Assembly: GCA_963843455.1 (NCBI GenBank)
Contig: CAWJKE010000007.1
Coordinates: 434,001 to 498,000 of the forward strand
Direction: 5' to 3'
Length of the DNA stretch: 64,000 nucleotides
DNA from: CAIQPS01 sp963843455
Lineage (GTDB): Bacteria; Actinomycetota; Thermoleophilia; RBG-16-64-13
In this document: piece by piece, positions 33,742 through 42,047 of the stretch
How positions within the stretch are numbered: the stretch's first letter is position 1
Layout of the letters: each line of letters begins with the position of its first letter
Notes under the pieces: model-generated
Databases searched by the model: none
The model's input: only the letters and a program-made list of their open reading frames with translations
What the model was told of the DNA's origin: nothing
Translations under genes and position numbers: made by a program

Positions 33742-34830
33742 CTAGGCCGACTCCCTCATGGCCCGGATCTCCTCCGAGGCCTTGATCTGCTCGAGCGCCT
33801 TGGCTTCTATCTGCCGGATGCGCTCGCGGCTGACGTTGAAGCGGGAGCTGACCTCGGCCAGCGTCCGCGGATGCTCGCCCTTGAGGCCGAACCGGAGCTC
33901 GACCACCTTGCGCTCGCGTTCGTCCATGGCCTTCAGCACCCGGTCGAGGCTCTCCTTGGCGATGATGCTGGAGACCACGTCGGCCGGATCGGGTGTGCTG
34001 GAGTTCTCGATGAAGTCGCCCAGTTCCGCGTCTTCCTCGTCGCCGATGGGGGTCTCGAGGGAGGTGGTGCGTTGCGCGATCTTGCGCATCTCCTGCACTT
34101 CCTGCGGGTCGATGCCCAACTCGAAGGCCAGTTCGTCGTCGTTGGGCTCCTTGCCCGTTTCCTGGAGCAGCTTCCGCTCGGTGCGGACCATCTTGTTGAT
34201 CTTCTCGATCATGTGCACCGGGATGCGGATATTGCGGTCCTGGTTGGCGATGGCCCGAGTGATGGCCTGCCGGATCCACCAGGTGGCGTAGGTGGAGAAC
34301 TTGTAACCCTTGCGGTAGTCGAACTTCTCCACCGCACGGATCAGCCCGGTGTTGCCCTCCTGGATGAGGTCGAGCAGATCCATGTCCTGGGTGTAGTAGT
34401 TCTTGGCGATGGAAATGACCAGGCGCAGGTTGGACTGGATCATCCGGTCTTTCGCGCGCTTGTCACCTGCCTCGATGCGCTTGGCCAGCTCGATCTCCTC
34501 GTTCTTGGTGAGGAGAGGGATCTCCCCGGCCTCCTTGAGGTAGAGGCGGAGCGGGTCGTGGGTGACCGTCTGGATCGACAGATCAAGGGTCGGCTCGACT
34601 GTCTCCAGCACGCCCTGGCTCACCGGGCTCTGCTCGTAGATCTCGATGGACTGATCGAAGAGCTGCGAGTAGAGGTCCTCGATCTCCTCCATGGTCATGT
34701 CGAAGTCTTCGACCAGCGCCATGATCTCCTCGCTGGTGACGTAGCCCCGTTCCTGTCCGGCGAGCAAGAGATCCTGGACATCGACTATCGGACGGGCCTC
34801 GAAGGTGGAAGTATCGCTATCTTTGTGCAC
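33742..34830 (-). CDS. rpoD: principal sigma factor of RNA polymerase
   Basis: This is a 362-residue primary sigma-70 factor. Residues 15-70 match region 1.1 (LLLAGQERGYVTSEEIMALV, then an acidic helix). Region 2 is intact (LRLVISIAKNYYTQDMDLLD; RKGYKFSTYATWWIRQAITR, which binds the -10), region 3 follows, and region 4 ends with VSRERIRQIEAKALEQIK for -35 recognition. It lacks the long basic N-terminal extension of HrdB/SigA in Streptomyces and mycobacteria. GTG 34830 follows AGGGGACC. Two well-spaced promoters lie upstream and an intrinsic terminator downstream, so it is a single-gene transcript. Confidence 0.96.
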   Translation of the reverse strand: MHKDSDTSTFEARPIVDVQDLLLAGQERGYVTSEEIMALVEDFDMTMEEIEDLYSQLFDQSIEIYEQSPVSQGVLETVEPTLDLSIQTVTHDPLRLYLKEAGEIPLLTKNEEIELAKRIEAGDKRAKDRMIQSNLRLVISIAKNYYTQDMDLLDLIQEGNTGLIRAVEKFDYRKGYKFSTYATWWIRQAITRAIANQDRNIRIPVHMIEKINKMVRTERKLLQETGKEPNDDELAFELGIDPQEVQEMRKIAQRTTSLETPIGDEEDAELGDFIENSSTPDPADVVSSIIAKESLDRVLKAMDERERKVVELRFGLKGEHPRTLAEVSSRFNVSRERIRQIEAKALEQIKASEEIRAMRESA

Positions 34831-34870
34831 GGTCCCCTGCTATCCTAGTGAAAGACTTACGCTTTCTCTT

Positions 34871-34899
34871 TGTATACCATCTTGCGGCGCAAACCGCAA
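34871..34899 (-). promoter_or_regulatory. rpoD promoter P2 (proximal)
   Basis: Minus strand: TTGCGG (34899-34894), a 17-base spacer, then TATACA (34876-34871). Start near 34864, giving a 34-base leader to the GTG at 34830. Confidence 0.6.
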
Positions 34900-34900
34900 C

Positions 34901-34929
34901 AGAATACTCGTTCTACGCTCTATCGTCAA
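34901..34929 (-). promoter_or_regulatory. rpoD promoter P1 (distal)
   Basis: Minus strand: TTGACG (34929-34924), a 17-base spacer, then TATTCT (34906-34901). Start near 34894. It lies directly upstream of P2, giving tandem promoters in the 248-base gap between the divergent rpoD and plsX genes. No confident plus-strand promoter is seen in that gap. Confidence 0.65.
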
Positions 34930-35078
34930 TCCCCACGCAACTCATATCTCTCACCATCATACCTGCCAATCCTTAGTAAGGCAAGTAGGTTTCTTATGTT
35001 TCGCTTCTTCCCGAACGCCGCCCTTTGTGAGACATTCTCTTTGCCTGCCTATCCGCCTCCGACCAAGGGAGATCCAGG

Positions 35079-36107
35079 TTGAACAAGGATCCCGAACTCG
35101 CGGTGCAAGAGGGCCCGATCACGCTGACGCTCGACGCAGAGGGGGGCGACAACGCTCCCGGAGAGATCGTCGCCGGTGCGCTTCTCGCGGCCTCCGCTGG
35201 ACTTCGGGTACTGCTCGTCGGGCGGCCCGAGATCGTGGAGCCCCTCATCGGTACTTCTGACCACCCGAACATCGAATTGGTTCCGAGCGCTACAGTCATC
35301 AGCTTTCACGACGAACCTGCGGCGGCAGTCAAGGCCATGCTCGACTCTTCCATCGTGGTGGGGGCGAGGACAGTGGTCGAAGGCCGCTCGCAAGGCTTCG
35401 TGTCCGCGGGTAACACCGGAGCGATGCTTGCGGCGGCGCTGCTCGTGGTGAAGCGGATGAGCGGTGTCCGTCGCCCGGCCATCGTGACCACTTTGCCGGG
35501 ACTCGCGGGTCCGGTGGTGCTGTTGGATTCGGGGGCGAACGCCGACTGCAGGCCTGAACATCTGCTCGAGTTTGGCGTTCTGGGGAGCGCCTACGCCCGG
35601 ACCGTCATCGGGCTTCCCGCTCCCCGCGTGGGATTGCTGAACATCGGCGAGGAGGATAGCAAGGGGAGCGAACTGGCTCAGGCGGCTCATGCGCTCCTTC
35701 GCGACTCCGGACTCAACTTCGTCGGCAACGTGGAAGGTCGGGACCTGCTCAGCAACGTCGCCGACGTGGTGGTCACCGACGGCTTCACTGGCAACGTGGC
35801 CCTAAAGTTGCTCGAGGGCTGCGCGTCGGCGTTCTTCACCCGGATCAAGGGCGCGGCCGACAGCGGGATGCGGGCCAAGGCCGGAGGGATGCTGCTGCGA
35901 CCGGCCCTGCGCGGATTGCGAACGGCACTCGATCCGGACGAGGTCGGTGGCGCTTATCTGCTCGGTGTGCGGGGTCTGGTCGTTATCTGCCACGGCAACT
36001 CGACGCGCCGGGCGATCGCCAACGCGCTCCTTCTGGGAGCGGAAGCGCTGCGCAAAGGAGTACTGCCCGCCGTTCGCACCGAAATGGAGCGCTCTGCCGC
36101 TTCTTGA
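35079..36107 (+). CDS. plsX: phosphate acyltransferase PlsX
   Basis: This is a 342-residue soluble enzyme that forms acyl-phosphate from acyl-ACP, feeding phospholipid synthesis. The TTG start at 35079 follows AAGGGAG. Family text: LTLDAEGGDNAPGEIVAGAL at the N-terminus (Asp of MGGD replaced by EGGD), FVSAGNTGAMLAAALLVVKR, LLNIGEEDSKGSELAQ, FVGNVEGRDLL and VVTDGFTGNVALKLLEG. It opens the plsX-acpP-rnc-smc-ftsY group. The common rpmF gene upstream is absent; instead there is a gap shared with the divergent rpoD. Confidence 0.96.
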   Translation: MNKDPELAVQEGPITLTLDAEGGDNAPGEIVAGALLAASAGLRVLLVGRPEIVEPLIGTSDHPNIELVPSATVISFHDEPAAAVKAMLDSSIVVGARTVVEGRSQGFVSAGNTGAMLAAALLVVKRMSGVRRPAIVTTLPGLAGPVVLLDSGANADCRPEHLLEFGVLGSAYARTVIGLPAPRVGLLNIGEEDSKGSELAQAAHALLRDSGLNFVGNVEGRDLLSNVADVVVTDGFTGNVALKLLEGCASAFFTRIKGAADSGMRAKAGGMLLRPALRGLRTALDPDEVGGAYLLGVRGLVVICHGNSTRRAIANALLLGAEALRKGVLPAVRTEMERSAAS

Positions 36108-36114
36108 GCCTCGT

Positions 36115-36123
36115 TGATACAAT
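36115..36123 (+). promoter_or_regulatory. candidate extended -10 promoter for acpP
   Basis: TGA directly followed by TACAAT (36118-36123) forms an extended -10 box without a recognisable -35. The start would be near 36130, giving a 53-base leader. Confidence 0.45.
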
Positions 36124-36182
36124 GGCCGCGTCGCGGAGTTGAACGCGGCTATCGTCCCGTGATTTCCGGTAAGGAGCAACAG

Positions 36183-36422
36183 ATGAGCAAAGACGAGATC
36201 CTCGCCAAGTTGCGCGACATCCTGGCAGATCAGGTCGACGCGGATCCCGCCAAGGTGACGCTGGACGCCACGTTCCAGGATGACCTTCAGCTCGACAGTC
36301 TGGATCTGGTCGAGCTGATCATGGAACTTGAAGACCAGTTCGGCATCAAGATCTCGGATGAAGAAGCCCAGGCACTGACCACGGTCGGCGAGGCCGTCGA
36401 CTTCATCGCCGCCCGTAGCTAG
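36183..36422 (+). CDS. acpP: acyl carrier protein
   Basis: This is a 79-residue acidic acyl carrier protein of fatty acid synthesis. The phosphopantetheine site is Ser39 in LQLDSLDLVELIMELED. I chose ATG 36183, preceded by GTAAGGAGCAACAG; a longer frame from 36114 runs through the promoter and is not conserved. It lies between plsX and rnc as in many bacteria, linking fatty acid and phospholipid synthesis. Confidence 0.97.
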   Translation: MSKDEILAKLRDILADQVDADPAKVTLDATFQDDLQLDSLDLVELIMELEDQFGIKISDEEAQALTTVGEAVDFIAARS

Positions 36423-36447
36423 CATCCGTCCGGAGGAAAGGACTGGA

Positions 36448-37272
36448 ATGCGGGGACTGCCGGCGCTGTGGCGGGCAGTCCCCGCGTCGTTCCGGAGACT
36501 GGTGTCCGCGGGTGGGGACCAGTCCGGGGCCGGCCCGTCCCAGAGCGGGGCGGCGGTCGACGCTCGTGCCGGCGCCACGCTGATGGACCTCGTCAGTTCA
36601 CTCTCTCCCGAGCTTCGTCGGCATGCCCTTACTCATTCCTCGTGGGTGGGGCAACGCACCGGATCGTATGAACGCCTTGAATTCTTGGGCGACAGCGTTC
36701 TTGGCCTGGCCATCGCGTCGACACTCTACAGTCGCTTTCCCGACCGGGAAGAGGGCGGCCTCGCTCGCTTGAAGGCGTTCGTGGTCAGCCGCGCAAGTTG
36801 CGTGCAGGTCGCGGAGAAGATCGGAGTGGCTTCTCTCGTCCTCGAACACGCCCCTGCCTCCGAGCGTAAGCGGCGAGAAGCAGTGCGGAGCCCCAGCATG
36901 CTGGGAGATGTGTTGGAGGCGCTCATCGGTGCCGTCTATCTTCAGTATGGCTTTGAGCGTGCCCGACCGGCCGTCATCGCGGTCTTCGAGGAGCAGATAC
37001 AGTACGCTGCCACCGCTCACGTCGATCACAAGACCGCGTTGCAGGAACTACTCGCTCCCCGCGGGCAGCAGCCGGTGTACCGTCTGGTCGAAGAGACCGG
37101 CCCCGCGCACGCGCGCAGCTTCACGTCTGAGGTCGCGATAGACGGGGTGGCGCGCGGCCGGGGAACGGGCACGACGATCAAGATGAGTGAGCAGGCAGCA
37201 GCCCAGGAGGCGCTGGCCGGCCCTCCGGTCGCTGGTCCCGATCGGGATTCCACCGGGGGTACTCGTGGCTGA
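36448..37272 (+). CDS. rnc: ribonuclease III
   Basis: This is a 274-residue double-strand-specific endoribonuclease for rRNA and mRNA processing. The signature ERLEFLGDSVLGLAIAS contains the catalytic acidic residues, with the second acidic site in LGDVLEALIGAVYLQYG. The C-terminal double-strand RNA-binding domain runs from about residue 192 (DHKTALQELLAPRGQQPVY) to EQAAAQEALA. The N-terminus has about 45 extra residues (Gly/Ser/Ala-rich) before the nuclease domain. ATG 36448 follows GGAGGAAAGG, which supports the long form. The stop overlaps the smc start. Confidence 0.95.
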   Translation: MRGLPALWRAVPASFRRLVSAGGDQSGAGPSQSGAAVDARAGATLMDLVSSLSPELRRHALTHSSWVGQRTGSYERLEFLGDSVLGLAIASTLYSRFPDREEGGLARLKAFVVSRASCVQVAEKIGVASLVLEHAPASERKRREAVRSPSMLGDVLEALIGAVYLQYGFERARPAVIAVFEEQIQYAATAHVDHKTALQELLAPRGQQPVYRLVEETGPAHARSFTSEVAIDGVARGRGTGTTIKMSEQAAAQEALAGPPVAGPDRDSTGGTRG

Positions 37273-40200
37273 GTCGCCGCGGCTCATGTCGATCAGATTG
37301 CGGGGTTTCAAGACGTTCGCAAGGCCGACCGAGCTGGCTTTCGAGCCGGGCGTCACGGTCATCATCGGGCCGAACGGCAGTGGCAAGAGCAACATAGCCG
37401 ATGCCGTGCTGTGGGTTCTCGGAGAGCAGAGTCCGGGCAGTCTGAGGGGCCGCAGCATGCAGGACGTCATCTTCTCCGGTCCTGACGGCCGCCGTTCGAG
37501 CGCGGTCGCCGAAGTGAGTCTGGTTTTCGACAACGAGCAGGGTTCCATGCCCATCGACGCCGGTCAGGTGGAGCTGACGCGGCGGCTTGAGCGCGAGAGC
37601 GGCTCCGAGTACCGGGTGAACGGCAGCCTGTGTCGTCTGCTGGACGTGCAGGATCTCGTGGCCGGATTGGGCATCGGGCGGGAGATGCATAGCGTGATCA
37701 GCCAGGGCAAGGTGGAAGCGCTGCTCAATTCCACCCCGGAAGTCCGCCGCGCGATGATCGAAGAGGCCGCCGGCCTCGGTAGGTTCAAGAAGAGGAGAGA
37801 GCGGGCGCAGGTCAAGCTTGAGAAGACCCGGCAGAACCTGCTCCGTATGGCCGATATCGAGCGCGAGGTCAAGAACGCCCTCAGGCCCCTGCGCCAGCAG
37901 GCGGCCGCGGCGGGACGGTTCGCGGAAGCGAAGGAGGAGTGGGCTCTGGCCAAGAGTCGGTTCCTGGTGGCCCAGGCCGTCTCCGCCCGGGAAGCGTCCG
38001 GCCGGACTGAAGTTGAACTGAAGGGGTTGGAGGAAGAGCGCGCCGCGATCGAGGCAGAGCTCTCGGGGCTGCGTCGGGGGAGAGCCACCGAGGAGGATAG
38101 GTTCGCGTCCGCTCTTCAGGAGAGGGAGCGGGTGGGAGCGGTCCATCACCGCTTAGCGGTCGAGGCGGAGCAGTTGCAGGGCAAGGCGACGTCGCTGCGC
38201 CAGCGCCTTGCCCGCATCGAGGCGGACTTGGATCGCGCCCGCAGGCGTCTGGAGACGGCCCGAGCTGATGCGGATGTGCTTGGGCGAAGGCTCGCGGAGG
38301 TGACGGAGCGGACTGCAGACGAGAGCCGGCTGGAACGGGTAGGTGGGTGGGGTCAAGTCCTTCGCTCCGCGCTGGATAGCGTGGTCGCCGAGTTCCGGGG
38401 GGCGGCGGCGGCGGAAGACGAGCTGAAGGACGCGGCGTTCGAGATGGAATCCACAAGGTCTCGAGCCCTGCAGGACCGGGAGTTCCTGCGCCGGGAGATC
38501 GAGGCACGGCGACGCATCGACGCCGAGCTGGCGGCGCTGACCGAGCAGATACAGGCCCGAGTGGCGTCGCTTGAGGCCGAAGCGGCCGGGCATGCGGAGG
38601 CCCTGCGCGTGGGGGAGGAGGCTGTGCGGACCGCCGAGACCCAATTGCGGGTGGCCACGGCCGCGCGCGATGCCGCGCGTAGCGCTAGCTCGGAGGCCGC
38701 CCGGCGGGAAACGTCAGTCGCGGAGGCGCTCGGCGGCATCGAAGCTCGGCGGGGCGTGCTCGAGGATCTGGTGGCGCGCCGTGAGGGAACGTCGCCCGGC
38801 GCCCGGGAATTGATGGCTCGCAGCGATGGCTGCCGCCTCCTGGCCGAGTCGATCGAGGTGGAGGCGGGCTACGAAAGAGCGGTGGCAGCCGCACTCGGGC
38901 CTCTGGTTCAGGCCGTCGTACTGGGGGTGTCGGAGGATGTCCGGCTGGTGCTCGAGGGTGACGAGGTCGTCGAGGCGATCGTGCTCGAGGGCGACCGGCG
39001 GGGTGGCGCCGCCGGCCGCGCGGCCCCGGTCGGCACGAGGGATCTGTGGGAGCTCGTCAGCGGCCCGTCCGAGATCATTGAGACCTTGCGTGGGCTCCTG
39101 CCTCCCACCGCCGTCATCGTACGAGATACTCGTCTGAGTCTCGCGGACGTGGCTGCAAGCCGGGGACCCTACCGGTTGGTGAACCGTCGAGGTGAGATGC
39201 TGCACGGCGGGGCGCATGTAGCCCGTCGCCGTGAGATGGGGGTGGAGACGCTTCTTCGAGCGCGAAACGAGCTACAGGCGGTCGCGGGCGAGCGGCTGAT
39301 CCTCCTTCAGACTGGTGAGGATGCGCGGGCCGCCGCCGGGGAAGCCGCAGCCGAACTGGAACGAACCGATCTGCTCGTGCGCGAGGCCCAGGCTCGGTTG
39401 AACGAGACCGAGCGTGATCTCGCCGGGCGCAGGAATGATGATGACCTTTGCAGGCGGCGCCGGGAGGAGGCAGGCCTGGAGTGGGCCGAACTCCTTGCTC
39501 GAGGAGAGAGCGATAGCGGTCTGGCCGATGGGCTGGCTGCCGATCTGGTCCAGGTGGAGGAGAGGATCGTCAGCCGCGAGTCCGAGTTGGACGGGGCAAG
39601 GGCCGAACTGAGGGCGATGCAGACCCGCCTGACACGGCTGCGCGAGACCGTCACCATCCTCGAGCAGAAGAAGGGCCAGGCGGGGTTGGTAGAGGTGAGG
39701 CTGCGTGAGCGCTGCCGGGCCCGAGAGGGCGAGCGAGAACGTCTGTCGGCCCAGAGGGACGCGGCCGTGGCGGCGGTAGGCCGGTGGGAACGGCGCTCAG
39801 CCTTTCTCGAACGGTACCTTCCGCTGCTCGCGGAGCTTCTGGCCTCAGTCGATCGTGTGACCGAGCACGGCCGGCTGGTGAAGACCGTCTACGAAGCTAG
39901 ACTCGAGGAGGCGCGCGCGGCGGCTGAGGGCGCCGCGCGCCTCATGCGCGACACAGCGGGCTCCGAGACCGGATTGCAGCAGAAGTACGAGACCCTCGGG
40001 ACCCGGCTGACCGAACTCCAGGTCGGCCAGGCCCGCCAGGAGGAGCGGCTGGCTCTGGTGGAAGAAGAGCTTACCGAGTTACGGCGCAAACATCTGGCAC
40101 CACGCTCCGTGACGCCGGCTGAGATCTCGGGGGAGAACCTCGAACTGCTGGCGGCCGCCGAGGAACGAGCGGCACGCCGTCTGGACCGGCTGGGGCCGGT

Positions 40201-40864
40201 CAACCCTTTGGCCGAGCAAGAGTGCGCGGAGCTGGAGCAGCGCGCCGAGTTTCTGGCGGAGCAGCGGCGCGACCTGGAGGCCTCGCTCACCCAGCTCGAG
40301 GAGGTCGTCTCGGACCTCGATCAACACATCGAGACGGCGTTCGCGGGCATCTTCGAGACGGTCAAGGAGAACTTCTCCGCGGTCATCGCCACCGTCTTCC
40401 CCGGTGCCAAGGGAAGTCTGAAGCTGGTTGAAGCGCCCGCGGCCTCCGCGCCGAACGAGGAGGGGGCGCAGGGGGGACTCGATGAGATCGGAACCGATGA
40501 CTCCAGACCACCGGTCCGGGGGATCGGCCTGGAGGTGAAGTTCGCGAACAAGTCGCCGCGCAGCCTCAGCCTTCTGTCCGGGGGCGAGAAGGCCATGGCT
40601 GCCATCGCCTTCCTGTTCTCGCTCTTTCTGGCTCGGCCGTGCCCGTTCTATATCCTTGACGAGGTGGAAGCCTCACTCGACGACGTCAATATCCGCCGTT
40701 TCCTCTCTCTGGTAAGGAGATACCGGGACAGGACTCAGTTCATCATCATCACCCATCAGCGACAGACCATGGAGGTGGCCGACACGCTGTACGGCGTGAC
40801 GCTCGAGAGCGACGGTACCTCCCACATCCTTTCCAGGAGATTGACGGCAGCGAAGGGAGCCTAG
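37265..40864 (+). CDS. smc: chromosome segregation ATPase SMC
   Basis: This is a 1199-residue condensin subunit with N- and C-terminal ABC head parts, two long coiled coils and a hinge. Walker A is IIGPNGSGKSNIADAV near residue 35. The hinge lies near residues 505-660 (MARSDGCRLLAESIEVEAGY). The signature LSGGEKAMAAIAFLF and Walker B FYILDEVEASLDD lie near residues 1103-1140. GTG 37265 overlaps the rnc stop by eight bases; an in-frame ATG at 37286 (reading SIRLRGFKTF) is the alternative and fits the usual family N-terminus. The coiled coils are unusually rich in Arg, Ala and Glu because of high GC. Confidence 0.97.
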   Translation: MAESPRLMSIRLRGFKTFARPTELAFEPGVTVIIGPNGSGKSNIADAVLWVLGEQSPGSLRGRSMQDVIFSGPDGRRSSAVAEVSLVFDNEQGSMPIDAGQVELTRRLERESGSEYRVNGSLCRLLDVQDLVAGLGIGREMHSVISQGKVEALLNSTPEVRRAMIEEAAGLGRFKKRRERAQVKLEKTRQNLLRMADIEREVKNALRPLRQQAAAAGRFAEAKEEWALAKSRFLVAQAVSAREASGRTEVELKGLEEERAAIEAELSGLRRGRATEEDRFASALQERERVGAVHHRLAVEAEQLQGKATSLRQRLARIEADLDRARRRLETARADADVLGRRLAEVTERTADESRLERVGGWGQVLRSALDSVVAEFRGAAAAEDELKDAAFEMESTRSRALQDREFLRREIEARRRIDAELAALTEQIQARVASLEAEAAGHAEALRVGEEAVRTAETQLRVATAARDAARSASSEAARRETSVAEALGGIEARRGVLEDLVARREGTSPGARELMARSDGCRLLAESIEVEAGYERAVAAALGPLVQAVVLGVSEDVRLVLEGDEVVEAIVLEGDRRGGAAGRAAPVGTRDLWELVSGPSEIIETLRGLLPPTAVIVRDTRLSLADVAASRGPYRLVNRRGEMLHGGAHVARRREMGVETLLRARNELQAVAGERLILLQTGEDARAAAGEAAAELERTDLLVREAQARLNETERDLAGRRNDDDLCRRRREEAGLEWAELLARGESDSGLADGLAADLVQVEERIVSRESELDGARAELRAMQTRLTRLRETVTILEQKKGQAGLVEVRLRERCRAREGERERLSAQRDAAVAAVGRWERRSAFLERYLPLLAELLASVDRVTEHGRLVKTVYEARLEEARAAAEGAARLMRDTAGSETGLQQKYETLGTRLTELQVGQARQEERLALVEEELTELRRKHLAPRSVTPAEISGENLELLAAAEERAARRLDRLGPVNPLAEQECAELEQRAEFLAEQRRDLEASLTQLEEVVSDLDQHIETAFAGIFETVKENFSAVIATVFPGAKGSLKLVEAPAASAPNEEGAQGGLDEIGTDDSRPPVRGIGLEVKFANKSPRSLSLLSGGEKAMAAIAFLFSLFLARPCPFYILDEVEASLDDVNIRRFLSLVRRYRDRTQFIIITHQRQTMEVADTLYGVTLESDGTSHILSRRLTAAKGA

Positions 40865-40868
40865 AGAG

Positions 40869-41873
40869 TTGAGCCACAACTGGTCGGAAGTGTTCATAGG
40901 CGTGACCGGTGGCACGGTACCGGACCCTGTGGACGTGGAACAACAAAAACGGGGCGGCTGGCTGTCCCAGCTCAAGGACGGCCTCTCCAAGAGCCGCAAG
41001 GCGCTGCAGCAGCAGTTCGCCTCGGTCATGTTCGACCGCTTCGACGAGGAGCTGTGGGAGAAGATCGAGGAGGCGCTCATCTACGCGGATGTGGGCGTCG
41101 ATACCACGGTCTCCATCGTGGAGAAGCTCGAAAGCGAGGCAAACGCCGGGGAGATCAAGGACTCGGCCGGTCTGCTCCGCAGGTTGCGCGAGATCACCGC
41201 CGAGCATTTCTGCCAGGACGACCGGCGGATAGACGTGGCTCACTCCCCCGCTGTCATCCTCATGGTCGGTGTGAACGGCACAGGCAAGACCACCACCATC
41301 GGTAAGATCGCCTGGCATCTCAAGCAGCTTGGCAAAGAGCCGCTGCTCGTGGCGGGCGATACGTTCCGGGCCGCGGCGGTGGAGCAACTCAGCGAGTGGG
41401 GCAAGCGGGTGGGCTGCGAGGTGGTCAAGCACGAGCGTGGGGGCGACCCGGGAGCGGTCGTCTACGATGGGCTGGCCGCGGCGGAAGCCCGCAAGGCCGA
41501 CGTCGTGATCATCGACACCGCGGGACGCCTGCATACGCAGGTGAACCTCATGAAGGAGCTCGAGAAGGTCTCGCGCGTCATCAAGAAGCGCATGCCGGAC
41601 GCGCCGCACGAATGCCTGCTGACCATCGACGCGACCACCGGGCAGAACGGCCTCATCCAGGCCCGGATGTTCAAGGAGGCCGTAGATCTGACCGGGGTGG
41701 TACTGACCAAGATGGACGGCACGGCGAAGGGGGGCATCGCCTTGGCCGTCTCTCATGAGCTGAACCTTCCCATCAAGCTCATCGGCACGGGGGAGAAGCT
41801 GGAGAGCCTACAGCCCTTCGACCCGCTCGAGTTCGCCTCCATGCTCTTCGACGATTCGTTGGGCCGGGGCTGA
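40869..41873 (+). CDS. ftsY: signal recognition particle receptor FtsY
   Basis: This is a 334-residue SRP receptor GTPase that docks ribosome-SRP complexes at the membrane. It has a short N-terminal segment of about 35 residues instead of a long acidic A domain, then the N domain (LSKSRKALQQQFASVMFDRF). The G domain carries GVNGTGKTTTIGKIAW, AGDTFRAAAVEQL, DTAGRLHTQVNLM, TKMDGTAKGG and GTGEKLESLQPFDP. The TTG start at 40869 lies five bases after the smc stop with GAGAG nearby. It is paired functionally with Ffh, encoded next. Confidence 0.96.
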   Translation: MSHNWSEVFIGVTGGTVPDPVDVEQQKRGGWLSQLKDGLSKSRKALQQQFASVMFDRFDEELWEKIEEALIYADVGVDTTVSIVEKLESEANAGEIKDSAGLLRRLREITAEHFCQDDRRIDVAHSPAVILMVGVNGTGKTTTIGKIAWHLKQLGKEPLLVAGDTFRAAAVEQLSEWGKRVGCEVVKHERGGDPGAVVYDGLAAAEARKADVVIIDTAGRLHTQVNLMKELEKVSRVIKKRMPDAPHECLLTIDATTGQNGLIQARMFKEAVDLTGVVLTKMDGTAKGGIALAVSHELNLPIKLIGTGEKLESLQPFDPLEFASMLFDDSLGRG

Positions 41874-41945
41874 GCAGCGGCTTGCCGCCTCGCGTCGCCT
41901 GCCGTCTCCGCGGCGTCCGCGGAGGGAGCTTCGCCGGTCCGCGGT

Positions 41946-41974
41946 TTGACGGGAGTTATCGCGGCGAGTAAACT
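41946..41974 (+). promoter_or_regulatory. ffh promoter
   Basis: TTGACG (41946-41951), a 17-base spacer, then TAAACT (41969-41974). Start near 41981, about 67 bases before ffh, within the 174-base gap after ftsY. It probably drives ffh-rpsP-khpA-rimM-trmD-lepB. Confidence 0.65.
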
Positions 41975-42047
41975 GCCTCATTCGCGGCCCGGGAAAGGCC
42001 GCCGCGAAGCGGTGCCCTTGAAGCACCCTGCGACGACAAGGTGACAG

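Noticed and set aside
33653..34279. 208-codon minus-strand frame overlapping rpoD
   Set aside because: It is rpoD read in another frame (His/Arg/Gly-rich nonsense) and crosses the terminator hairpin.
34870..35082. 70-codon plus-strand frame between rpoD and plsX
   Set aside because: No homology, no ribosome site, and it covers the rpoD promoters.
41907..41923. TCCGCGG-CGT-CCGCGGA hairpin after ftsY as terminator
   Set aside because: A three-base loop and no U-tract follow; support is too weak to list.
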